Origin: Pseudoglutamicibacter albus
GTDB lineage: Bacteria; Actinomycetota; Actinomycetes; Actinomycetales; Micrococcaceae
Assembly (NCBI RefSeq): GCF_022346425.1
Contig: NZ_JAKRCW010000011.1
Span: 19,602 to 83,601, forward strand
Length of the DNA: 64,000 nt
Direction of reading: 5' to 3'
In this document: one piece after another, positions 57,837 to 64,000 of the stretch
Layout: each line of letters opens with the position of its first letter
How positions within the stretch are numbered: the first letter of the stretch is position 1
Made by a program: the position numbers and the translations under genes
Notes under the pieces: model-generated
Told to the model about the DNA's origin: nothing
The model's input: only the letters and a program-made list of their open reading frames with translations
The model's database searches: none

Positions 57837-59723
57837 GTGTCGGAAGAGATCGACAGCGGCACCGTATTAGGCGGGCGCTATCAGGTTGGCGAGCTCATCG
57901 TCGCGACCGAAGAAGGCGACCGCGTGTACGCAGGCACCGACCAAGTCCTCAACCGCGCCGTCTCCATCCTCACTGCGGCACCGCATAACGCGACCCGACT
58001 CGCCGTAGCCGCCCGCGAAATCGCGATCGAAACCCGGCCCTCCCCGGTGAAGGTCCTCGACCTCGGCATCAGTCAGTCCACTACCTACCTCATCGCCGCT
58101 GACGCTGAAGCGGCAGACATGCTTGACCTGGTCATCGAGAACGGCACTCCCTACGTTGAACCGTTCATGACCGACACACTCGGTTCCGAGATCTTCGGCG
58201 AATCCCGCTCCTACGAACCACAGGTCTACGACGACGACGCCGAATACTACGAAGAACTCGCCCACGAACAAGCCCGCAAACCGTTGTTCTCAGGTTTCGC
58301 CGGCCGATTCCGCAACCGCCGCAACAGGAATCAGGAAGTCTACGACGACTCCTGGGACACCGATGATGAGAGCAATGACGAGCAGGGTTCCGGCGCCTGG
58401 GCAGCAGGTTTCGGCGCTGGCGCAGCGGCAGGTACCGGGGCAGGTTCTGGCGCCAGCAGTGGCGCCGGGGCTGGTACTGGGGCTGGCAGTGGCAGTGGCG
58501 CCGGCGCCGGCGCCGGCGCCGGGGCTGGAGCGCACCATCCAGCGATCAGCGACCCACACGAGACTCAGCCCGAGAACCTAGGCTCCTCGGAGCTTCCACC
58601 TGTTGAGCCATCGTCTGCCGGTGCTTCTGATTCTTACCAGAGCGGCCCGATCGCGAGCGTGCCTACCTCAGCCAGCGAGGCTTCCCAGGAGTCCGCACGG
58701 AACCGGGACACTGGTCGGGGTACCGGCCGCAGCGGTAGCAGGGGTACTGATGGACGGGGCACTGGCGGGGGCGCAGCCGCGGGTGGTTTCACTGGGTTCG
58801 GCGGCTTTGACTTCGCTGATGTCCCGACTGAGATGAACCCCATCGTCACCCCCGGCATGCGTGAAAGCCGTGAGGATGCAGATGCGCGTGCCGCCCGTGA
58901 AGCCTCAGAGCGCGATGGCGAGATGCGTCCTGCATCTCGTTTCCCACGCCAGGCGTTCGGTGCCGGAGCTGCTGCGGGTGCTGGCGCGGGCGCAAGCGGC
59001 GCGGCCGCTTCCGCAGATGGCACTCAGTCGCAGGCGTTCGAAGATGCTGAACCGGAAGATAGCGGCAACAAGTTGACCCGTGTAATCGTCGGGGGTCTGC
59101 TTGGCCTGCTGATGATCGGCGGTGTCGTCTTCGCTGTCGGAAACCTCACCAAAGACAAGGAATCCCCGGCACCTGTTGCTTCTGCTTCTCAGGAGAACAA
59201 GAAGAAGCCGGAGAGCTCAGGGGGTTCTGAGTCTCCATCTCCTTCCGAGAAGGAAAAGGAGAAGGAAGTTAAACCGGCTGTTCAGTCCATCAGCCGTCTG
59301 GTTCCTGGCGCGCCTGAATTGAATGCGGATACTGACGGCGAGTTGCCGAAGGCGATCGATGGCTCGCTAGCGACGTCCTATCAGACGTACAGCTACACCA
59401 CGCCGCAGTTCGGTAACTACGCTCAGTCGATGGCTTTGGTTCTGGAGCTTGAAGAGACCGCCTCTGTCAAGCAAGTCAAGCTTGAGGGCTTGAATGGCGT
59501 GGGCGGAAACATGCAGATTCTAGTGGGTGACACGGAGAACATTTCTGATGCTAAGGAAGCCTATTCAGGCTCGTTCTCTGGCCCGACCCTAGAAGCCGGG
59601 CTCGGTAAAGGCGTTGAAGGAAAGTATGTTTTCGTGAACATTACCGAGCTTCCGAAGATCGCTAGCGGTGGTCCTTCTGGACGCCCTTATGGTTTCACTG
59701 TCGCAGAGATCAACGTCGAGTAG
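57837..59723 (+). CDS. Pseudokinase-N-lobe / galactose-binding-like membrane protein, MurJ partner
   Basis: 628 residues; GTG start with GAGGAG 5 bases upstream. Residues about 8-100 look like the N-lobe of a Ser/Thr kinase (GTVLGGRYQVGELIVATEEGD) but lack the catalytic lysine environment, and no C-lobe (HRD, DFG) follows. Then come an acidic Tyr/Asp stretch, a long Gly/Ala/Ser low-complexity region (about 180-235), a disordered part, one membrane helix (about 420-440; VIVGGLLGLLMIGGVVFAVG) and an outer domain (about 480-628) like the discoidin/galactose-binding fold. The domain order matches the C-terminal half of mycobacterial MviN (Rv3910), where the pseudokinase recruits the FHA protein FhaA. 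Likely a regulator of lipid II flipping; inferred. Confidence 0.75.
   Translation: MSEEIDSGTVLGGRYQVGELIVATEEGDRVYAGTDQVLNRAVSILTAAPHNATRLAVAAREIAIETRPSPVKVLDLGISQSTTYLIAADAEAADMLDLVIENGTPYVEPFMTDTLGSEIFGESRSYEPQVYDDDAEYYEELAHEQARKPLFSGFAGRFRNRRNRNQEVYDDSWDTDDESNDEQGSGAWAAGFGAGAAAGTGAGSGASSGAGAGTGAGSGSGAGAGAGAGAGAHHPAISDPHETQPENLGSSELPPVEPSSAGASDSYQSGPIASVPTSASEASQESARNRDTGRGTGRSGSRGTDGRGTGGGAAAGGFTGFGGFDFADVPTEMNPIVTPGMRESREDADARAAREASERDGEMRPASRFPRQAFGAGAAAGAGAGASGAAASADGTQSQAFEDAEPEDSGNKLTRVIVGGLLGLLMIGGVVFAVGNLTKDKESPAPVASASQENKKKPESSGGSESPSPSEKEKEKEVKPAVQSISRLVPGAPELNADTDGELPKAIDGSLATSYQTYSYTTPQFGNYAQSMALVLELEETASVKQVKLEGLNGVGGNMQILVGDTENISDAKEAYSGSFSGPTLEAGLGKGVEGKYVFVNITELPKIASGGPSGRPYGFTVAEINVE
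58498..58525 (+). repeat. GGCGCC microsatellite inside the Gly/Ala region
   Basis: Four to five head-to-tail copies of GGCGCC encode Gly-Ala repeats in the linker of the MurJ-partner protein. Such runs change length by slippage without shifting the frame (6-base unit). Confidence 0.8.
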
Positions 59724-59789
59724 ATGTACCGTTCCGCGACACCGTGGACGCCGTGCTGGACCGCTTTGTAGATTCAGCACATCAGAATG

Positions 59790-59830
59790 AATAACGCGCC
59801 TCAGTGGACTAGCACTGTAGGCGCGTTATT
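59790..59830 (+). terminator. Two-part hairpin after the MurJ-partner gene
   Basis: AATAACGCGCC (59790-59800) pairs with GGCGCGTTATT (59820-59830), and inside it CAGTG pairs with CACTG. It lies 67 bases after the stop and before trxB, and is followed by CGTTT. Likely ends the NUDIX-murJ-partner transcript. Confidence 0.75.
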
Positions 59831-60014
59831 CGTTTCCGCTCTGGAATAGCTCACCAGCGTTTCTTGTTTCTATTAACGAGTGAGCGCAGCTCGTGTTGGC
59901 GTTGCATTCTGCCCACGCTGGGCGGTCCTCCTAGGGTTTTGTAGCGTCATGTGCGGCTGCCGGTCAGTACCGTGGGGCCCATGACGGTGGGTCCTCTATG
60001 AAAGGCCATGTTAG

Positions 60015-60959
60015 GTGAGCACTGAAAAGATTCATGATGTGGTGATTGTCGGTTCCGGTCCTGCCGGTTACACGGCAGCGATCTATACCGCCCGCGCTGA
60101 TCTTAAACCGATCGTTATTGCGAGCTCCGTCGATGCCGGCGGTGAGCTCATGAAGACCACTGAGATCGAGAACTTCCCTGGCTTCCCTGAAGCGATCATG
60201 GGTCCTGATCTGATGACGAATATGCAGCAGCAGGCTGAACGCTTTGGCGCTGAAGTTATCTACGATGACGCTACCGCTCTTGAGCTCGATGGCGAGGTCA
60301 AGAAGGTTGTGCTCAGTGACGGCACTATCTACCAGGCGCGTTCTGTGATTGTCGCTTCTGGCTCGGCGTATCGTGAGCTTGGGCTGGAGTCGGAGACGCG
60401 ACTCACCGGTCATGGTGTGAGCTGGTGCGCCACGTGCGATGGTTTCTTCTTCCGTGATCAGGAGATCGTTGTTGTTGGCGGCGGAGATTCTGCCATGGAG
60501 GAGGCGCTCTTCCTGACGAAGTTCGCTTCCAAGGTTACGATCGTTCACCGCCGTGATTCGTTCCGTGCCTCGGAGATCATGGCTGATCGGGCACTGAACC
60601 ATCCTTCCATCGAAGTTCGGTGGAACAGCGAAGTCACAGAGATTCTGGGTGATGACAAGGTTTCAGGTGTTCGTCTACGTGACACGGTGACGGGCGCGGA
60701 GAGTGAACTGGACGCATCTGGTGTTTTCATCGCTATTGGTTCCGATCCTCGCGTTTCGTTGGTTGCCGGGCAGCTCGATATCACCGACGAGGGCACTATC
60801 GCAGTTGAAGGCCGTACCTCTAAGACCAAGATTCCTGGCGTATTCGCTGCGGGTGATGTTGTGGACCCAACCTATAGGCAAGCCATCACGGCTGCAGGTT
60901 CTGGTTGTACCGCAGCCATTGACGTGGAGCACTACTTGGCTTCGCTGAAGGAGAGCTAG
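60015..60959 (+). CDS. trxB: Thioredoxin reductase
   Basis: 314-residue flavoprotein that passes electrons from NADPH to thioredoxin. FAD motif VVIVGSGPAGYTAAIYTARA, redox centre WCATCDG (Cys138, Cys141), NADPH motif VVVGGGDSAMEEALFLT and the C-terminal AAGDVVDPTYRQAITAAGSG are all in place. GTG start with AAAGG 9 bases upstream. Directly precedes trxA, its substrate protein. Confidence 0.97.
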   Translation: MSTEKIHDVVIVGSGPAGYTAAIYTARADLKPIVIASSVDAGGELMKTTEIENFPGFPEAIMGPDLMTNMQQQAERFGAEVIYDDATALELDGEVKKVVLSDGTIYQARSVIVASGSAYRELGLESETRLTGHGVSWCATCDGFFFRDQEIVVVGGGDSAMEEALFLTKFASKVTIVHRRDSFRASEIMADRALNHPSIEVRWNSEVTEILGDDKVSGVRLRDTVTGAESELDASGVFIAIGSDPRVSLVAGQLDITDEGTIAVEGRTSKTKIPGVFAAGDVVDPTYRQAITAAGSGCTAAIDVEHYLASLKES

Positions 60960-61119
60960 GCCGCCCTCCCCCAGAGCTAGGCCCCGCTCTCCCCCCATAG
61001 ATCTGTACATCGAGTTCCGTACATAGAGATCCGTACACAGTTCCGCAGCCGCCTCGCTGGTAGAGCGTGCGTCTGTCCCGAACCCAACAATCTTTTCCCA
61101 TCGAGTTTTAGGAGTAGAT

Positions 61120-61443
61120 ATGAGCAACGTTATTGATGTAACTGAAGCAGATTTCGAGGAGAAGGTCCTCAAGAATGAGAAGGCCGTTCTGGTGGACTTC
61201 TGGGCCGAATGGTGCGGCCCTTGCCGCGCCCTTGGACCGGTTCTCGAGGAGATCCAGGAAGAGAACGGAGAGAAGCTGCAGGTAGTCAAGGTCAACGTTG
61301 ACGAGAACCAAGGTATCGCCGCGAAGTACGGGATCACCTCGATCCCTGCTGTGTTCGCTTTCAAGGGTGGCCAGCACGTCGCTACCTCTATCGGTGCGAA
61401 GCCAAAGGCTCAGCTGCTCGACGCCTTCAAGGAATACATCTAA
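61120..61443 (+). CDS. trxA: Thioredoxin
   Basis: 107 residues with the active site WAEWCGPCRALGPVL (Cys32, Cys35) and the cis-proline block TSIPAVFAFKGG. General disulfide reductase reduced by TrxB. ATG with TAGGAG upstream. The 160-base trxB-trxA gap contains a doubled CGTACA word and no hairpin, so co-transcription with trxB is likely. Confidence 0.97.
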   Translation: MSNVIDVTEADFEEKVLKNEKAVLVDFWAEWCGPCRALGPVLEEIQEENGEKLQVVKVNVDENQGIAAKYGITSIPAVFAFKGGQHVATSIGAKPKAQLLDAFKEYI

Positions 61444-61454
61444 TCGACCGGGCT

Positions 61455-61540
61455 TGTTTCACATGAAACATGCCCAGCTCGGCCGGTCTTTTGTTCCACG
61501 TGAAACACGGCGGATACTAGCTAGCGTTTCACGTGAAACG
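61455..61540. promoter_or_regulatory. Three parS-like centromere sites
   Basis: Matches to the parS consensus TGTTTCACGTGAAACA: 61455-61470 (TGTTTCACATGAAACA, 1 change), 61492-61507 (TGTTCCACGTGAAACA, 1 change) and 61525-61540 (CGTTTCACGTGAAACG, perfect 14-bp core). They are spaced 37 and 33 bp apart just after trxA. ParB, encoded at 63030-63971, binds such sites and spreads, organising the origin region for segregation. Confidence 0.9.
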
Positions 61541-61551
61541 TAAACATGCAC

Positions 61552-61592
61552 GAGGGAGTCAGTTCCAGTGGGAACTGACTCCCTCATTTCTT
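61552..61592 (+). terminator. Intrinsic terminator of trxB-trxA
   Basis: GAGGGAGTCAGTTCC (61552-61566) pairs perfectly over 15 bp with GGAACTGACTCCCTC (61571-61585) around AGTG and is followed by ATTTCTT. It lies after the parS cluster, 109 bases beyond the trxA stop, so the trx mRNA would include the parS sites. Confidence 0.85.
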
Positions 61593-61649
61593 ATCCACTC
61601 GCTTCGCATACGCAATCGCGTTCCTAACCGACCCTCCGTTCCGACCCTT

Positions 61650-61742
61650 CTGCTCCGGTCTGCTGTTCTGAGTTGTCTGTTCTGAGTCTGCTGTTCGGAG
61701 CCTTCTGTTCGGCGTCTGTGTTCTGAGCCTTCTATACTGAGG
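61650..61742 (+). repeat. Imperfect tandem TCTG(C)TGTTCTGAG repeats
   Basis: Five to six degenerate units of 13-16 bp follow each other, each containing TCTG and TTC(T/G)GAG or TTCGG. They are located in the gene-free segment beyond the trx terminator. Confidence 0.6.
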
Positions 61743-62366
61743 CATTGAGCCGCCCCGATACTCCGTTCCTTTCCATGTCTCCTACTTGGCCTGCGCGTCG
61801 ATGGAGAGACCCTGTTGTATGTGCAACGAGCCTGGCTCGTTCGACCGTCGCTTGCAATCACTTGTTTGTGCCTTCTTCAGCTTTCACAGCGTCAACTTGG
61901 TCTGGGCACACGGGTACGAGTGCGCACGCATGTGGACGCCCACGAAAGACTGGCAATCAGGACGCGTGAGTGACAGTGCTATCTGCAGACAGGCGCCGGT
62001 CCTATTAGCTGATGTAGCCGCCATCTACTGGCCCAGCGTTCCTTCGTCCTGTCTTATCCGGCGCCTCTACCACTCCCCCGCATCGGCCTCGAACGTACCG
62101 CTTCTGATATTCCACGCAACCTATGCTCGCCTCGCATAGCGTAACGATGACGCGACTCAGTACATTCTGTTTCGTGCTGACTAACAGTCTTCCTCTGTTG
62201 TATCTGCAGCTGATGTGCACTGCCGACGCCACTCATTACTTCTGTCCTGGAAACCAGATTCTGCGTGTTGCTGCGTGGTCCTGCGTCGACGTGGTTGCCA
62301 GGAACGGCCGGCACACCTTGCCTCATGAAGAATCTGAACGCTGCCCGACGGACAATCCGCGTCCAA

Positions 62367-62382
62367 TGTTTCACATGAAACA
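62367..62382. promoter_or_regulatory. parS-like site, isolated copy
   Basis: TGTTTCACATGAAACA, identical to the site at 61455 and one base from the parS consensus, in the middle of the gene-free stretch. Confidence 0.88.
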
Positions 62383-62937
62383 ACCACTCCCCTGCTACCG
62401 CGTATCTCGGTGGGCGCTCATTTCATACAACGGGATCCACACCGTCTGCAACTACGAAGTCAATGGCACGGATCAATGTGTTGAGGTCATGACCCACTGC
62501 AGCAACAATGTGCAGGTCTGAGAAGTGTTTGGTTTCCCGACAGGGTTCACCCGCAACCACCCTGTCCACCCCAGAGATCTCTCATGACACCCTTCCAATC
62601 ACGTCTCACGACTTCTTCACCCATGTGTCACGACATCGTTCACATCACGGGGCGAGGTGCGAGCCTTCCGTCATTGCATCCCACGTCAAGACACGGGCGG
62701 CGGCAAAATGAGCTTGTCCCGGCGGTCAGGAACAACGAATACATCAGTGTGCAGTAGCGGCAACCGGAACAAAACAGCCCTGGGAACACCGGAATCCGCA
62801 ATACTGCAGAGACGTTCCCTAGCCGTCTTTGCTGACCGCACAACGCGGAACGATGTCCTGAAACATCCACCAAGAAGCGGAAGGCGGAACTACCACATCA
62901 ATACAGTCACGACACATCACCACTATGGGACACAAAA

Positions 62938-62978
62938 GGTAGGGCCTGGTTCGGATAGCTTCCGAACCAGGCCCTACC
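62938..62978 (-). terminator. Intrinsic terminator of parB
   Basis: GGTAGGGCCTGGTTCGGA (62938-62955) pairs perfectly over 18 bp with 62961-62978 around a 5-base loop. On the minus strand the stem is followed directly by TTTTGTG, so it ends transcription coming from parB, 52 bases after its stop. Confidence 0.88.
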
Positions 62979-63029
62979 TCGTTTCACGGTCAACACGTCA
63001 GTCAAGGACTCACGCGGGCAATACAAGAG

Positions 63030-63971
63030 CTACTCTCCGAGACCTGTCTCGCCCTTGATGATGCCCATGATGCGGTTGAGGTCATCAACTGAGGCGAAGT
63101 CAATTTGCACCTTACCCTTGCGGGCGCCAAGCGTGATCTTGACGTTAGTCTCGAGCCGGTCTTGGAGTTGGTTGGCGAAGAAGTCCAACCGCTCCTGCCT
63201 GCGAGGCTCAGCAACCTTCCGACGTTTCTGAGGCTCACCCTGACGTTCAGTAGCCTGAGCGAGCTCTTCAGTCGCACGTACAGAAAGGCCTTCGTTGACT
63301 ACACGTTGCGCCAGCTTTTCCATATCCTCGGTGCTGCTCAGGGCCAGGATGGCGCGCGCATGACCTGCCGAGAGAACCCCTGCGGCCACACGGCGCTGTA
63401 CCAACGCTGGCAGGCGTAGCAACCGGATCGTATTGGAGATCTGAGGACGGGAACGACCGATGCGTTCAGACAACTCCTCCTGAGTACACTCAAACTCAGC
63501 CATCAACTGCTGATACGCGGCTGCTTCTTCAAGCGGGTTGAGTTGAGACCTGTGAAGGTTTTCGAGCAGGGCGTCCCTGAGCAGGTCAGAGTCATCGGTC
63601 TCCCGAATAATGGCAGGGATGACATCGAAACCTGCTTCTTGGGTGGCGCGCCAGCGGCGTTCACCCATCACCAACTCATACCGTGGTCCACCTTCTTCGC
63701 GTGAAGGCCGCACGACTACCGGTTGAAGCAGGCCGATCTCTTTGATCGAATGAACTAGCTCAGCGAGTTCTTCTTCGTCGAATACCTGCCGCGGCTGTTT
63801 ACGGTTCGGGTGAATGTCATCGACGGGAATTTCGCTGAACGTCGCGCCTGGCACTGCAACTAAGTCGTCACCTGCCGTCGCCGTCTCAATGTCGCCGCTA
63901 CCAGCAGAGCCTCTCGTTCCACGTGAAACACTCTCTTGACTCCGAGTCGAGAGCACGTCTGGTACAGACAT
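63030..63971 (-). CDS. parB: Chromosome-partitioning protein ParB
   Basis: 313 residues. The N-terminal CTP-binding domain has the blocks [17 protein letters not shown] and [14 protein letters not shown] (GERRxRA box); the helix-turn-helix part ([23 protein letters not shown]) reads parS; the C-terminal region (about 250-313) dimerises. A disordered start of about 45 residues includes the codons that form a fifth parS-like site. The ATG at 63971 lies 29 bases from the right edge; parA is expected beyond it. ParB loads on parS and, with ParA and SMC, segregates replicated origins. Confidence 0.96.
   Translation of the reverse strand: MSVPDVLSTRSQESVSRGTRGSAGSGDIETATAGDDLVAVPGATFSEIPVDDIHPNRKQPRQVFDEEELAELVHSIKEIGLLQPVVVRPSREEGGPRYELVMGERRWRATQEAGFDVIPAIIRETDDSDLLRDALLENLHRSQLNPLEEAAAYQQLMAEFECTQEELSERIGRSRPQISNTIRLLRLPALVQRRVAAGVLSAGHARAILALSSTEDMEKLAQRVVNEGLSVRATEELAQATERQGEPQKRRKVAEPRRQERLDFFANQLQDRLETNVKITLGARKGKVQIDFASVDDLNRIMGIIKGETGLGE
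63915..63930. promoter_or_regulatory. parS-like site inside parB
   Basis: CGTTCCACGTGAAACA matches the parS consensus with two changes. It overlaps codons for SVSRGT near the ParB N-terminus. Confidence 0.8.
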
Positions 63972-64000
63972 TCGTGATCGCGAGTCTCGCCTAGTCTCGT

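Larger units (their letters stand above)
61593..62937. other. Gene-free stretch in the parS zone
   Basis: About 1.35 kb without a convincing gene. Frames of 60-130 codons exist, but they have Cys/His/Ser-rich compositions, no ribosome sites and no protein-like pattern. Base composition looks lower in GC than the flanking genes. It holds a TTATCCACT box at 61591, a run of about six TCTGTTCTGAG-like imperfect tandem repeats (61650-61742) and one parS-like site (62367). Mycobacteria have the amidase gene cwlM between trxC and parA/parB at this place; I see no trace of it here. Confidence 0.6.

Noticed and set aside
61786..62521. Two overlapping plus-strand frames (117 and 132 codons) in the parS zone
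   Set aside because: Cys/His/Ser-rich translations without ribosome sites; the second reads straight through a parS-like site. I treat the stretch as non-coding.
1..64000. CRISPR array, prophage, insertion sequence or tRNA
   Set aside because: No regularly spaced palindromic repeats with unique spacers, no transposase or integrase frames, and no cloverleaf with a T-loop GGTTCGA-type core was found by eye.

Overview
The window is a 64 kb stretch of chromosome from a moderately high-GC Gram-positive actinomycete, most likely a member of the Micrococcales close to Arthrobacter/Micrococcaceae. I base this on gene order (ino1, rpsF-ssb-rpsR-rplI, dnaB, pcnA, NUDIX, murJ, trxB-trxA, parB), on LAxTG-type cell-wall anchoring, on SAM-IV-type leader RNA and on frequent GTG/TTG and leaderless-looking starts. 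I cannot name the species. The right end lies just short of parA and, by synteny, a few kb from dnaA/oriC; replication would run leftwards through the window. I see no CRISPR array, tRNA, rRNA, insertion sequence or prophage.

Left part (1-7.5 kb): an aromatic-acid module. The end of an IclR-type regulator is followed by pobA, pcaH, pcaG, pcaB and a fused pcaL, which take 4-hydroxybenzoate through protocatechuate to 3-oxoadipate. A convergent maleylacetate reductase feeds the same product and is fused to a GNAT acetyltransferase domain. Then come metabolic and surface genes (7.5-34 kb): a CAP-domain surface protein, an orphan DNA methyltransferase, a glutaminase-STAS protein, formimidoylglutamase, a membrane-anchored HtrA protease, a DtxR-type regulator, an SseB-like protein, a 5-oxoprolinase operon with its GntR regulator, MATE/MFS/LysE/EamA transporters, a CPBP protease, a sortase-anchored lamin-tail protein, the biotin ECF transporter bioMNY, an MHS-type symporter and two tandem paralogous lipoproteins.

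Middle part (34-45 kb): dnaB, preceded by a 0.5 kb gap rich in DnaA boxes; a PepSY lipoprotein; a flavin reductase under a SAM-IV-like riboswitch; the rpsF-ssb-rpsR-rplI operon; an OafA-type acyltransferase; an M18 aminopeptidase; and a GT87-type membrane glycosyltransferase.

The most striking region is 44.98-52.6 kb: a six-gene, mostly translationally coupled operon for a nonulosonic-acid (sialic acid/Kdn-like) surface polymer. It encodes a CMP-nonulosonate cytidylyltransferase fused to a HAD phosphatase, a NeuB-type synthase lacking the usual C-terminal SAF domain, a GT2 glycosyltransferase, a polysialyltransferase-like protein, a GT52-like protein and a DUF6716-type putative glycosyltransferase. 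No NeuC epimerase or NeuD acetyltransferase is present. With the fused phosphatase this makes a Kdn-type (teichulosonic acid) product at least as plausible as Neu5Ac; that is an inference.

Right part (52.7-64 kb): ino1, pcnA, a NUDIX hydrolase, murJ with a separate pseudokinase-N-lobe/galactose-binding-like partner (one polypeptide in mycobacteria), trxB, trxA, a roughly 1.35 kb gene-free stretch in a zone with five parS-like sites, and parB. Short tandem duplications of 16-21 bp recur in many intergenic gaps.
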